Positions 43,874 to 53,306 of a stretch of 64,000 nt of DNA are shown here, one piece after another (positions within the stretch are counted from its first letter, which is position 1; the number at the start of each line of letters is the position of its first letter). Source of the DNA: JBEOJY01 sp040275305 (lineage in GTDB: Bacteria > Pseudomonadota > Alphaproteobacteria > UBA9219). Under the pieces are notes generated by a model, which did no database searches, was not told the DNA's origin, and saw only the letters and a program-made list of their open reading frames with translations. A program made the translations under genes and the position numbers. The stretch lies in contig JBEOJY010000001.1 in the NCBI GenBank assembly GCA_040275305.1, positions 132,566-196,565 of the forward strand, given 5' to 3'.

Positions 43874-44740
43874 TTACTCCACTGGCAGCAAGATGTCTTT
43901 CTTGTTGCTGCGTTCATAGTGACGGAGATAGCGGTTGGTGATGAGTTCCGTTTTGACGATGACGCAGACGTCGGTGGTGTTGAACTGGTGGTCGATATAG
44001 GCGCCGTCGCCGACAAAGCCGCCAACGCGGATATAGCCTTTGATAAGCGGCGGCAAGCTGTTGCTTCCGTTGCGTGGATCCAATTTCATGCTGTTGAAAG
44101 CGTCGTCGGGGTTGAAGGCTTCGCGCGGGAGCAGGCGCATATCGACATATTTTTCCGGCAGCGCGCGAGGGCGTAAGGCGGGGGGAGCCAGATGATGGTG
44201 GTAGAGGTAGGAGAGCGGGATGGCCAGCGCTTGCGGGTCGGTTCCGGGGAGACTGGCGCATCCGAACATCAGCGCGATGTCGTGCTTGAAAACATAGGCG
44301 GAGATTCCGCGCCACAGGATTTGCATCACGGTGCCTGTGCGGAATTCCGGCGCGATACAGGAGCGGCCAAGTTCAAGAATTTCGCCGGGATAGCTGAGAA
44401 TCGGTCCGATATCGTATTCGCTGGCCGAATAGAAGCCGCCGCATTGCTGCGCGGCCTTGCGGCGGATCAGGCGATAGGTGCCGATGACGGGGTTGGCGTC
44501 TTTGCAGGCGTGGTCGATGACGAGGAGGTGGTCGCAATGCTGGTCGTAGTTGTCGAAGTCGCGTTGACGCGCTTGCATTTCCGGGGTCGGTTTCGCGCCC
44601 ATTTCATTGTAAAACACGCGGTAGCGCAGCTCCTGTGCGCGGTCAACGTCCTGCGAGGAGGTGGCGAGACGCACTTCCAGATTGTCGACTTTGATTCCGG
44701 CATCGCTTGATGCTTCGGCTTTATTGGATTGCGTCGTCAA
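43874..44740 (-). CDS. Ornithine-lipid N-acyltransferase OlsB-like
   Basis: A 288-residue GNAT-type acyltransferase of the hemolysin/OlsB group. Characteristic are RYRVFYNEMGAKP, CDHLLVID, LELGRSCIAPEFR and MFGCASLPGTDP. OlsB transfers a 3-hydroxyacyl chain to ornithine to make lyso-ornithine lipid, a phosphorus-free outer-membrane lipid. olsA is not visible nearby. A related role in acylating another amine is possible. hemJ follows in the same orientation. Confidence 0.85.
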   Translation of the reverse strand: MTTQSNKAEASSDAGIKVDNLEVRLATSSQDVDRAQELRYRVFYNEMGAKPTPEMQARQRDFDNYDQHCDHLLVIDHACKDANPVIGTYRLIRRKAAQQCGGFYSASEYDIGPILSYPGEILELGRSCIAPEFRTGTVMQILWRGISAYVFKHDIALMFGCASLPGTDPQALAIPLSYLYHHHLAPPALRPRALPEKYVDMRLLPREAFNPDDAFNSMKLDPRNGSNSLPPLIKGYIRVGGFVGDGAYIDHQFNTTDVCVIVKTELITNRYLRHYERSNKKDILLPVE

Positions 44741-44821
44741 TCGTCTATCCCCATCTTGCTCAGTTCATCTTTTGCTTTAGCGATCCTGACATAACAGTCT
44801 GCCAAAAACCAGATGGAAAAG

Positions 44822-46198
44822 CTAGGCGACGCGCGAATAGGCGCGCGAAGCTGGGGGCTGGACATAGGCGTCGAACAGGCTTGCAAGGGCGCGGATGGCC
44901 ATGCGGTAGGGGCCTTGCAAAGTTATCACGTAGTCTTTGCGCGTCATCAGCCCGGCTTGCTCGAATGGCCTCATCGCGTCGAAGGTTGAGGCGAAGGCGT
45001 CAAGCGTTGCGTTGTGTTTTCGGCAAATCGATTTTACATCGCAGGCGAGGTCGCACATCAGGCGTTCGATAATTTCGCCGCGTAGGCGATCTTCGGCAGT
45101 CAGCGCGAGGCCGCGCGAGATGGGAAGCGTTTTGTTCGCAACCATGGTTTGATAGCGGCCAATATCCTTTTCATTCTGAAAATACCCGTGGGGGGTAAAG
45201 CCGATGGCGGAGGCTCCGAGCGCGACCAGCGTTGGGGCCGTGTCGTTGGTGTAGCCTTGAAAGTTTCTGTGCAGGCGTTTTTCATGGAGAGCCAGCGCAA
45301 GATTGTCATGCGGCAAGGCAAAATGGTCCATGCCGATCTCTATGTACCCTGCGTTACGCAGAATTTCCCTTGCGGCGCGTTCCATTGAGAGACGTTCCAA
45401 TCCCGTGGGGATGCGCAGGGCGTTGAGCGCTTGTTGATGAATCTTGAAATGCGGCACATGCGCGTAGGAGAAGAGCGCGATGCGGTCGGGGCGCAACGTT
45501 AAGGCTTGCCGAGTTGTTTCGGCGACCGAATCCTCGGTTTGGCCAGGCAGGCCGTACATCAGGTCGAAGTTGATGCGGCTGATTTTTGCGGCGCGGAGGC
45601 TGGCGCAGGTTTGCGCGACCATGTCATAGGGTTGGATGCGATGGACTGTTTTTTGAACATCGGCGTTGAAGTCCTGTACGCCGAGGCTGGCGCGGGTTAT
45701 GCCGCATTTGGCCATTGCGGCGATTTTGTCGTCGTCGAGCGTGCGTGGGTCGAGTTCCATCGCGATTTCACTGCGCGAGGTAAAGTCGAATGTTGCGCGT
45801 AGCGCGGCAAAGAGGTCGGTCAGGTCTTGCGGTGACAGTATATTGGGTGTGCCGCCGCCGAAATGCAGGTGGCTGACTGTGAGTTTGTGCGGGCTGGCGG
45901 CGGCGACAAGCTTCATTTCTAGCGCTAGTTTGGCGAGATAATCTCTGATGCGGTCGTCGCGGCGCGTGATCATGGTATGGCAGCCGCAGAACAAGCACAT
46001 CTCGCGGCAGAAGGGGATATGGATATAGAGCGAGATGGGTTGGCTCGCGGGCAGGGTCGCGAGGCTTTGCTCGTAATCCTTGCCGGTCATGTCGTCGCGG
46101 AAGAAGGGGGCGGGCGGGTAGCTCGTGTAGCGCGGCAGGGGCTTATCCAGCCACAGGGAAAGCGCGGAGTCGGTAGAGGTCGTGTCGGTATGATCCAT
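44822..46198 (-). CDS. hemN: Oxygen-independent coproporphyrinogen III oxidase
   Basis: A 458-residue radical-SAM enzyme making protoporphyrinogen IX without oxygen. The cluster motif CREMCLFCGC follows the family block YIHIPFC, with FGGGTPN and SLGVQDFN later. Length and the C-terminal HemN domain are normal. The ATG at 46198 is preferred; a TTG at 46237 would add 13 residues. It begins 59 bases after etfB on the same strand. Together with HemJ it suggests heme synthesis over a range of oxygen levels. Confidence 0.95.
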   Translation of the reverse strand: MDHTDTTSTDSALSLWLDKPLPRYTSYPPAPFFRDDMTGKDYEQSLATLPASQPISLYIHIPFCREMCLFCGCHTMITRRDDRIRDYLAKLALEMKLVAAASPHKLTVSHLHFGGGTPNILSPQDLTDLFAALRATFDFTSRSEIAMELDPRTLDDDKIAAMAKCGITRASLGVQDFNADVQKTVHRIQPYDMVAQTCASLRAAKISRINFDLMYGLPGQTEDSVAETTRQALTLRPDRIALFSYAHVPHFKIHQQALNALRIPTGLERLSMERAAREILRNAGYIEIGMDHFALPHDNLALALHEKRLHRNFQGYTNDTAPTLVALGASAIGFTPHGYFQNEKDIGRYQTMVANKTLPISRGLALTAEDRLRGEIIERLMCDLACDVKSICRKHNATLDAFASTFDAMRPFEQAGLMTRKDYVITLQGPYRMAIRALASLFDAYVQPPASRAYSRVA

Positions 46199-46257
46199 AG
46201 CGCGGAGAGGATACGCGCTTGCGCGATCCAGATGCAAGCGCGATGCTTTATGGAATT

Positions 46258-47010
46258 TTACGCAACGACCTTTGCCTCGTTTTTAAGCTTGTCGATGAGG
46301 GTTGCGACATCGGGGACTTTGATCCCGGCCTTGCGCGCGGCAGGCTCGGCGACTTTTTGCACTGTGAGCGTCGGCGTAAGGTCAACGCCGAGGTCGCTGG
46401 GGTTGACGGTTTCGATGGGCTTTTTCTTCGCTTTCATGATGTTTGGCAACGTCGCGTAGCGCGGTTCATTTAGGCGCAGGTCGGTGGTCACGACTGCGGG
46501 CAGCTTGAGGCGGATGGTTTGCAAGCCGCCGTCGACTTCGCGCGTTACGTTTACGCCGCTATCGGCGAATTCAAGTTTTGAGGCGAAAGTTCCTTGCGCC
46601 CAGCCCAGAAGCGCAGCAAGCATCGGTCCGGCTTGGCTGCTGTCGCCATCGACGGCCTGTTTGCCCATGATGATGAGATCAGGTTTTTCCTTTTCGACGA
46701 TCTTTTGCAGGGCTTTGGCGACGCCGAGCGACTGGATTTCGGTTTCGAGCGGCACATGGATCGCGCGGTCGATGCCCATGGCCAGCGCTGTGCGCAAGGT
46801 TTCCTGCGCACTGGCGGGGCCTAGCGTAATGACAATCGTTTCCGTTGCGATGCCTTTTTCCTTCAGGCGCACGGCCTCCTCAACTGCTATTTCATCAAAC
46901 GGGTTCATCGACATTTTGACGTTGGCGGTTTCAACACCTGAGCCATCGGCTTTGATGCGGATTTTTACGTTATAATCGATGACGCGCTTGACGGTGACGA
47001 GGATTTTCAT
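46258..47010 (-). CDS. etfB: Electron transfer flavoprotein beta subunit
   Basis: A 250-residue EtfB. Motifs are KILVTVKRVIDYNVKIRI at the N-terminus, MNPFDEIAVEEAVRLKEKG and the AMP-binding-region segment IIMGKQAVDGDSSQAGPMLA, then EVDGGLQTIRLKLPAVVTTDLRLNEPRY. With EtfA it shuttles electrons from acyl-CoA dehydrogenases to the quinone pool. In most alphaproteobacteria etfA directly follows; here hemN does, so etfA must lie elsewhere. Confidence 0.95.
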   Translation of the reverse strand: MKILVTVKRVIDYNVKIRIKADGSGVETANVKMSMNPFDEIAVEEAVRLKEKGIATETIVITLGPASAQETLRTALAMGIDRAIHVPLETEIQSLGVAKALQKIVEKEKPDLIIMGKQAVDGDSSQAGPMLAALLGWAQGTFASKLEFADSGVNVTREVDGGLQTIRLKLPAVVTTDLRLNEPRYATLPNIMKAKKKPIETVNPSDLGVDLTPTLTVQKVAEPAARKAGIKVPDVATLIDKLKNEAKVVA

Positions 47011-47187
47011 AGCAGGACCGCTTGTCAGGAATTGAGGAATGGACTGATTCTTCAGCGATTTTATGGCCTACATTCGCGGAAATGACAAGCTTAAAAAGGA
47101 AGAATGACTAGAAGTATTCCGCTGTTGTGTTTGGCATTGGAATGGCTCATTCTGCGACAGAGATTCTGTCCAGACAGGAGCCAATAG

Positions 47188-47457
47188 ATGGGGCTGCGCT
47201 TTCATAAATCGGTCAGTTTACTTCCCGGCGTTCGCATCAATTTCAGCAAGAGCGGCGCGAGCGTTTCGCTGGGCAGCAAGGGGCTGACTTATAACATTGG
47301 ATCAAAGCGTAATCGCGCGACGGTCGGGCTGCCAGGGTCGGGGTTGTCGTACTCCAAGACGACAGGGAACGGGAAAGCAAGCACCCTGACGACGGTTATC
47401 ATTATCCTTGCTGTGCTCGCTTATGTCGGGAAGCTGGTCTGGGAACATATGGGGTAG
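47188..47457 (+). CDS. DUF4236 protein with C-terminal membrane helix
   Basis: An 89-residue protein. The first 55 residues match DUF4236 (MGLRFHKSVSLLPGVRINFSKSG pattern, split here; RATVGLPGSGLSYSKTTG), a small beta-rich domain of unknown function found in many bacteria. A hydrophobic helix follows (TVIIILAVLAYVGKLVW). GACAGGAGCCAATAG precedes the ATG. It sits between etfB (divergent) and gyrB with no evident operon. Confidence 0.8.
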   Translation: MGLRFHKSVSLLPGVRINFSKSGASVSLGSKGLTYNIGSKRNRATVGLPGSGLSYSKTTGNGKASTLTTVIIILAVLAYVGKLVWEHMG

Positions 47458-47599
47458 TCTGGAATCGGGAAGCTTTCAGCAGAGGGTTGCGTTGGGAGAA
47501 GGGTTTCCGATTTTGAGACGCGATGTCTGGATTGTTGGGGATATTTTCCTTATATTCAGATTGTAATATAGAGATGGATCTTACTGGAACGCTATACTC

Positions 47600-50047
47600 A
47601 TGGAACAAAATTTGAACGTAGATACCGAGGTCGTTGCGCAAGATTACGGCGCGGAGTCCATCACCGTGTTGCGCGGGCTTGACGCGGTGCGCAAGCGGCC
47701 CGGCATGTATATCGGGGACACCGACGACGGGTCGGGGCTGCATCACATGGTCTATGAGGCGGTCGATAATTCCGTCGACGAGGCTTTAGCGGGACATTGC
47801 ACGCAGATAGATGTAATTCTGAACGCTGATGGTTCGTGCACCGTGCGCGATAATGGGCGCGGGATTCCAGTCGATATCCATTCGGAAGAAGGCGTTTCGG
47901 CTGCGCAGGTCGTGATGACTCAGCTCCATGCGGGCGGCAAGTTCAACCAGAACTCCTATAAAGTATCGGGCGGGTTGCATGGCGTCGGCGTATCGGTCGT
48001 CAATGCCTTGTCGGACTGGTTTGATTTGCGCATTTGGCGTCAAGGGGCGGAATGGTTCATACGTTTCCGCAATGGCGAGCCGGAAGCGCCGTTGAAGGCG
48101 GTAGGGCCATCCGACAGAACGGGGACGGAAGTCACGTTCTTGCCTTCGACGACAACTTTTACCAAGACGGTGTTCGATTTCGATACGCTAGAGCACCGTT
48201 TGCGCGAGCTCGCATTTTTGAACTCCGGCGTCAATTTGGCGCTGACGGATGCGCGCGGCGTTGAGCCGAAGACTGTGCCGCTTCGCGCCGAAGGCGGGTT
48301 GCGCGAATTCGTGGCGTGGCTCGATCAATCGAAGATTTCGTTGCACTCTGTCATCACTTGCCACAAGGAGCAAAACGGAATCACGGTCGAATGCTCGATG
48401 CAGTGGAACGACAGTTACCACGAGAATATGCAGTGCTTTACCAATAATATTCCTCAACGCGATGGTGGGACGCATCTTGCGGGATTTCGCGCGGCGCTGA
48501 CTCGCGCGGTGAACCAGTATGCCGAGTCGAGCGCTTTGGCCAAGAAAGATAAGATCGCGTTGTCGGGCGAGGATATGCGCGAGGGATTGACTTGCGTGTT
48601 GTCTGTTAAGGCACCCGATCCGAAGTTTTCTTCGCAGACGAAAGAGAAACTGGTGTCGTCGGAAGTTAAGCCGGTCGTGGAGGCCGTGATTGGCGAGATG
48701 CTTTCGACCTGGTTCGAAGAGCATCCCGGCGATGCGAAGAAAGTCGTCGGCAAGGTGGTGGAAGCCGCTGCCGCTCGCGAGGCTGCCCGCAAAGCGCGTG
48801 AACTTACGCGGCGCAAAGGGGCGCTTGATCCGGCTTCCTTGCCGGGCAAGCTGGCGGATTGCCAAGAGCGCGACCCGGCCAAGTCAGAAATCTTTATCGT
48901 CGAGGGCGACAGCGCGGGCGGGTCGGCCAAGCAAGGACGTTCGCGGCAGTTTCAGGCGATACTGCCGCTGCGCGGCAAGATTCTTAATGTCGAGCGCGCG
49001 CGGTTCGACAAGATGCTGTCCTCAGCCGAGATCGGAACGCTGATTACGGCGATAGGTTGCGGTGTTGGGCGCGAGGAGTTCGATCCGAACAAGGCGCGTT
49101 ATCACAAGATCATCATCATGACGGACGCCGATGTGGACGGAAGCCATATTCGCACGTTGCTGCTGACGTTCTTTTTCCGCCAGATGCCGGAGTTGATCGA
49201 GCGCGGCTATCTTTATATCGCGCAACCTCCTCTTTATCGTATCAAGAAGGGCAATGCCAAAGAGCGCTATCTTAAAGACGATCGCGCTATGGAGGCCTAT
49301 TTGACCGAGACGGGCACGGAAGGGGCCGTTGTTACGCTGCATGACGGGCGCGTTTTGCAAGGGGATGAACTGCGCAAGGCGATTGAGCAAGCGCGCGGGG
49401 TTAAGGCCGCCGTTCAGGCGCTTAACCGCAAGGTCGGGCAGCAGGCTATCGTGGAACAGGCGGCGATAGCCGGGGCGATGTCGGCCAGTTTTTTGAACGC
49501 TTCGCCGGAGAGTCTCGCTCACATGGCGGCGCAGGTCGCGCAAAGGCTGGACGCGCTTGCGCCTGAGAAAGAACGAGGATGGCAGGGCGAGGCGGAATCT
49601 TCACGCAAATGCGGCATGGCCTTTTCACGCACGCGACACGGCGTAACCAGCCATTTCGCGCTGGACGCAGACACGTTGCGGTCGGCGGAGGCACGTAAGC
49701 TCGATAGCTATGCCGCAGAGTTGCGGTCTGGGTTTTCTTCGTCCGCTACGCTCGTCTTGCGCGACAAGTCGCAATCGCTTTCGGGTCCGATCGCTTTGGT
49801 GGATTCCATTATGGACATCGGCAAACAAGGGCTAACGGTGCAGCGCTATAAAGGGCTGGGCGAGATGAATCCGGAGCAGTTGTGGGAGACGACGCTGGAT
49901 CCTTCGGCGCGCTCTTTGCTGCAGGTCAAGATTCACCAGTCCGATGTGGCCGAGCAGGTCTTTTCGACGTTGATGGGCGATGTCGTGGAACCGCGCCGCG
50001 ACTTCATTCAATCCAATGCGTTGAACGCGACCAATATCGACGCCTAA
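47600..50047 (+). CDS. gyrB: DNA gyrase subunit B
   Basis: An 815-residue subunit with GHKL ATPase (YEAVDNSVDEALAGH, RDNGRGIPVDIH, GGLHGVGVSVVNALS), transducer, and TOPRIM domain (EGDSAGGSAKQGRSRQFQAI, DADVDGSHIRTLLL). The sequence QAILPLRGKILNVE identifies GyrB rather than ParE. With GyrA it introduces negative supercoils. Upstream dnaA/dnaN/recF genes common at bacterial origins are not here. The stretch between the TOPRIM halves is of normal alphaproteobacterial length. Confidence 0.97.
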   Translation: MEQNLNVDTEVVAQDYGAESITVLRGLDAVRKRPGMYIGDTDDGSGLHHMVYEAVDNSVDEALAGHCTQIDVILNADGSCTVRDNGRGIPVDIHSEEGVSAAQVVMTQLHAGGKFNQNSYKVSGGLHGVGVSVVNALSDWFDLRIWRQGAEWFIRFRNGEPEAPLKAVGPSDRTGTEVTFLPSTTTFTKTVFDFDTLEHRLRELAFLNSGVNLALTDARGVEPKTVPLRAEGGLREFVAWLDQSKISLHSVITCHKEQNGITVECSMQWNDSYHENMQCFTNNIPQRDGGTHLAGFRAALTRAVNQYAESSALAKKDKIALSGEDMREGLTCVLSVKAPDPKFSSQTKEKLVSSEVKPVVEAVIGEMLSTWFEEHPGDAKKVVGKVVEAAAAREAARKARELTRRKGALDPASLPGKLADCQERDPAKSEIFIVEGDSAGGSAKQGRSRQFQAILPLRGKILNVERARFDKMLSSAEIGTLITAIGCGVGREEFDPNKARYHKIIIMTDADVDGSHIRTLLLTFFFRQMPELIERGYLYIAQPPLYRIKKGNAKERYLKDDRAMEAYLTETGTEGAVVTLHDGRVLQGDELRKAIEQARGVKAAVQALNRKVGQQAIVEQAAIAGAMSASFLNASPESLAHMAAQVAQRLDALAPEKERGWQGEAESSRKCGMAFSRTRHGVTSHFALDADTLRSAEARKLDSYAAELRSGFSSSATLVLRDKSQSLSGPIALVDSIMDIGKQGLTVQRYKGLGEMNPEQLWETTLDPSARSLLQVKIHQSDVAEQVFSTLMGDVVEPRRDFIQSNALNATNIDA

Positions 50048-50177
50048 TTATTTGCGCGGGCTACCGCTTGGCAGCGGATCGATGTGGATAATTGGTTTCA
50101 TCCGAATTAGAATCACATATCGAATCGCTTGATTCGGCGTCTCTGTCGCGCCGTTTGTTTTTGCGGATTATCTCACC

Positions 50178-50846
50178 ATGAACGTGCCCCATATCAGACC
50201 GCCTTCTATTTATGCAAGCCGTAACGAAGGTTCGGTTGTTTTTGCTTTTCGTGACGCCGAGCCGCCGCTTGTTTGGCGCTACGATTTATCGCGAGACCCT
50301 TGTTTCACGATGATTACGCGCGTCAACGAAGCTGGCTGGGAAGTTGGGTTCGTTCAGCCCAGCGGTAACTTCTCGCGCATCGCGACCTTTCCCGAACGCG
50401 AGCTTGCGGATGCTGCGCTTTACAAAATCGCGCGCATGGTCGGCACGCCCATTATTCACTGGGGGCGATTGATCGCTTTGGCCATGATCCTTGCTTTTTC
50501 TGGTATCGTGGTCGTTTCCGGCTTCTCGACACACCTTGCCGGATCGAAGCTTGCGCCTATTTTATCGAGTCTTGTTGGCTCGTCTGTTCCCGGCATGCAG
50601 GGATTAGGAACGGCAGAAGCCGCATCGGGCTTTCCTGCGCTTCCGGGACAAGTGTGGGGAGGGTTCCCAGCCCATTCCGATATGTCCAGCGTAGCGGCCA
50701 ATTCGAGCGGCGCGGCGCCGATGCCGCAACAATATGAGATTAAAGCCGGGAACCCCATGTTTGCGCCGGAAGAATCTGTTTCCCAGAAGGAAGGCATTCC
50801 GATGGATGCTGACGCCGTCTTGAAGCCACCTGAGACTGCGTATTGA
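50178..50846 (+). CDS. Unrecognised membrane protein
   Basis: A 222-residue protein. The N-terminal 90 residues are polar (VVFAFRDAEPPLVWRYDLSR, TMITRVNEAGWEVGFVQPSG), one hydrophobic helix lies near 96-116 (WGRLIALAMILAFSGIVVV), and the rest is Ala/Ser/Pro-rich and probably unstructured. This topology suggests a bitopic inner-membrane protein with a small cytosolic domain. It is 87 bases upstream of a diguanylate cyclase gene on the same strand. No family recognised. Confidence 0.6.
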   Translation: MNVPHIRPPSIYASRNEGSVVFAFRDAEPPLVWRYDLSRDPCFTMITRVNEAGWEVGFVQPSGNFSRIATFPERELADAALYKIARMVGTPIIHWGRLIALAMILAFSGIVVVSGFSTHLAGSKLAPILSSLVGSSVPGMQGLGTAEAASGFPALPGQVWGGFPAHSDMSSVAANSSGAAPMPQQYEIKAGNPMFAPEESVSQKEGIPMDADAVLKPPETAY

Positions 50847-50933
50847 AATCTCTTGTCTTATGGTCTGGGATAGGCGATAGACGTTGTCGTAGAATAACAA
50901 GCGTATTGTGGGGTTTGTATTAAGGGGTGAGGC

Positions 50934-52007
50934 GTGACAGGCGATTTAGGGCTATCTCAACCGGAACAGTGGGCAACGAAGGCGCTTGAGCATTTGCATC
51001 GCGATGGGTTGCGGCCTAATCCCAATAATTTTGCGGTGTACTATTATTATTACGCTGGAACCAATCCGAACCTAAAAATGTCGGTCGATTTGTTGTTAAC
51101 TCAGCATGGAGCTTTGACGCAGGATCATTGCAGCGAGCTTTATCAGGCGCATCTTGGGATCGAGGCCGAGCACAAGATGCTTAAAGAGGCGAGCGCGAGC
51201 GTTGAGGCTGAGGTTTCGCGCGTTCTGCACGTCATAGATAAGGCGGGGCAAGAAAGCCGGGAATATACCAAAAATCTCGATAGTTTCTCCGGTAAGTTGG
51301 AAACGTCGGACTCGCTCGATCAGATTCGGGAGGCTGTCACAAGAGTGGTCACAGAAACGCGCTCGATGGCGCAGCAGAATGAGCGTCTGGCTGGGCAGTT
51401 GGCGCAGACGACGCAGCAGTTGACGGAAATGCGTTTCAATTTCGATCAGGCGCATAAGGAGTCGCAGGTCGATCCCCTGACCGAGATTGGCAACAGAAAA
51501 TACTTTGACTACGAGCTGGCCTTCACCACGGCGGAAGCTCGCGACAACGGGTCGTCGCTTACGCTGTTGATGATAGATATCGATCATTTCAAGAAATTTA
51601 ACGATATGCATGGGCATTTGGTCGGCGACAATGTGTTGCGGCTGGTTGCGCGCACATTGGTTGAAAATCTTAAAGGCCGCGATGTCATCGCGCGTTACGG
51701 AGGCGAAGAATTCGTCATTCTTCTGCCTCAGACCAAGATCGAAGATGCTGAGCGCGTGGCTAATTTGTTACGTGAAAGTCTTGGAGGCAAGCAAATCCGC
51801 AAGCGTAGCACCAACGAGACGCTTGGCGTCGTTACCATCTCGGTCGGCGTTGCTGAATACTGCGTCGGCGAGGAGCTTGAGGGGTTCGTCGCTCGCGCAG
51901 ATGCCGCGCTTTACAAGGCGAAGCAAAGCGGACGCAACAAGGTTATGAGCGAGTCGCTATCACTCGAGCAGGTTGTGGAAATCAAGTCGCATAGACGTAA
52001 TTATTAG
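50934..52007 (+). CDS. Diguanylate cyclase (GGDEF), cytosolic
   Basis: A 357-residue protein. The N-terminal 100 residues are helical, a coiled coil follows (about 80-170, rich in E/Q heptads), and the C-terminal GGDEF domain has DPLTEIGNRKYFD, MIDIDHFKKFND, ARYGGEEFVILLP and VTISVGVAE. The GGEEF active site is intact, so it should make cyclic di-GMP. The RxxD product-inhibition site is replaced by KGRD, so feedback control may be lost. A GTG start at 50934 is preceded by AAGGGGTGAGGC. No membrane segment is present. Confidence 0.9.
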   Translation: MTGDLGLSQPEQWATKALEHLHRDGLRPNPNNFAVYYYYYAGTNPNLKMSVDLLLTQHGALTQDHCSELYQAHLGIEAEHKMLKEASASVEAEVSRVLHVIDKAGQESREYTKNLDSFSGKLETSDSLDQIREAVTRVVTETRSMAQQNERLAGQLAQTTQQLTEMRFNFDQAHKESQVDPLTEIGNRKYFDYELAFTTAEARDNGSSLTLLMIDIDHFKKFNDMHGHLVGDNVLRLVARTLVENLKGRDVIARYGGEEFVILLPQTKIEDAERVANLLRESLGGKQIRKRSTNETLGVVTISVGVAEYCVGEELEGFVARADAALYKAKQSGRNKVMSESLSLEQVVEIKSHRRNY

Positions 52008-52060
52008 TAATGCCCTAGCCTGTTCTTGATGGTTGCAAAGGATGTCCTTGCGGAAGGGGC

Positions 52061-52181
52061 CGTCATTGCGAAAAGATTCCCACTTTTGGCGGGAATCGAC
52101 GCGGCAATCCAGCGCCACAGAGGACGGCGCTTAAGGCCTCTGGATTGCTTCGTCGCCTGAAGAAGGCTCCTCGCAATGACG
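52061..52181. repeat. GTCATTGCGA hairpin repeat, copy 2
   Basis: CGTCATTGCGA and TCGCAATGACG bound a 121-base imperfect hairpin with inner GCAATCCAG/CTCTGGATTGC arms. The 48 bases before it (52013-52060) resemble the same flank of copy 1 (CTTGATGGGTGCAGAGGACG type), so the repeat extends beyond the palindrome. No matching target duplication was found. It occupies the gap after the cyclase gene. Confidence 0.75.
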
Positions 52182-52279
52182 CTTACGGATAGGCTTTTCT
52201 AACTCTGTCCATACTACCCTACACATTAACTGCGTTTGTCGCATCCAGAATAACTTAGCGAAAACGTCAGAGGAAGGGC

Positions 52280-52693
52280 TTAGGGTTTGGCCGCAGTTTC
52301 TTTGCCTTGATGCGCCGCATCGCGCATGCGGCGGTCGGCGCGGTGCTTTTCGCGCATGTCGTGGATTTTATCCCCCAGTGTTCCGATTTTTTCCCTTAGC
52401 GCGCGTTTCTTGTCCATGCAATCTTTTTTGTCGGCATCTTTTGCTTCAAGGCAGCGGATGTTTAGTTGCGCACGCTCAATACTCAATTTTTCGCGCTCGA
52501 TTCGGAGTTTTTTGTATTCCTCAGCCTTCGCTCTTTTTTCCGACGGGGGTAGGTTGGCGCGATTGTCTGACGCCTGAGGCGGCGTTTCGGCTATTGGCGG
52601 TTCGGCTGCGTGTGTTGGCGCAGCCATCAAGGCGAGCAGGCCGAGCGCGGCAAGAGAGGGAAGGAATGTTTGAAGTTTGTGGGAGAACATCAT
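52280..52693 (-). CDS. Secreted coiled-coil protein
   Basis: A 137-residue protein with a signal peptide (about 1-29, ending THAAE), then a highly charged helical region (SEKRAKAEEYKKLRIEREKL) with two cysteines about 14 residues apart that could form a disulfide. It is probably periplasmic. Encoded 26 bases downstream of another secreted protein. No family recognised. Confidence 0.65.
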   Translation of the reverse strand: MMFSHKLQTFLPSLAALGLLALMAAPTHAAEPPIAETPPQASDNRANLPPSEKRAKAEEYKKLRIEREKLSIERAQLNIRCLEAKDADKKDCMDKKRALREKIGTLGDKIHDMREKHRADRRMRDAAHQGKETAAKP

Positions 52694-52719
52694 GATCGCT
52701 TTCCGGGTTATGTGAGAGA

Positions 52720-53271
52720 TTAGCGGTTTCTATCCGCAACTTTCATCGCTGCGCCTTTGCATGGCGGGACCAGAGTGCGGGATTCCTCTGTCATGCGCTG
52801 GACTTCGTTTTCAAGCTGTCCGGGAATGTTTCGAGAAAGGGCCGTTACCTTGTCTCTGTAGAAATCGCAGAAGGCTGGCGCGGACATGTCTGCGATGATC
52901 TGGCCGAACTCGTTGCCTAATTTGGTGCGCAGCACATCGAGCTGCGCTATGCCGTCGCCGCCGTGGCGGGCCTTGTAGTGGCTCTTCATGATCGCTTCCG
53001 CTTGATGCAGATCGTCAATATTGTCGCGCGTAAACCCCGTGTAGGCCGAAACCAGATTTTCTCCGTTCGAGCCTTGATGACAGGTCACTGTGATGACCAT
53101 CAGTTGCGAGTGCAGGCGCAGAAGCTCTTCAGCTTGGACCTCTATCGGCGAGTAGCAGGCCTTCGCTTTGGTTTTGCCTTCAGCCGCGAAGGCCGTAGGA
53201 GGAAGCGAGACGCCAGCCAGCATTAGGGAGAAACAGAAAATGGCGGGGGATAGATATGAGAAGAATTTCAT
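52720..53271 (-). CDS. Secreted protein, alphaproteobacterial hypothetical
   Basis: A 183-residue protein with a signal peptide (about 1-29, ending AFAAE) and a helical mature part with four cysteines (KACYSPIE, TVTCHQG, AFCDFYR, VPPCKGA). Likely periplasmic with disulfides. The ATG at 53271 gives a proper signal peptide; 53316 would add 15 residues. It follows guaA by 35 bases on the same strand, and the smaller secreted protein follows it. Role unknown. Confidence 0.65.
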   Translation of the reverse strand: MKFFSYLSPAIFCFSLMLAGVSLPPTAFAAEGKTKAKACYSPIEVQAEELLRLHSQLMVITVTCHQGSNGENLVSAYTGFTRDNIDDLHQAEAIMKSHYKARHGGDGIAQLDVLRTKLGNEFGQIIADMSAPAFCDFYRDKVTALSRNIPGQLENEVQRMTEESRTLVPPCKGAAMKVADRNR

Positions 53272-53306
53272 GGAGCGATCCGTGGCGGGTGTTTTCCCCG
53301 CATTCG

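Noticed and set aside
52007..52230. Hairpin copy 2 as a complete MITE
   Set aside because: The left end begins GTAA and resembles copy 1, but neither the right end nor a target duplication could be matched.
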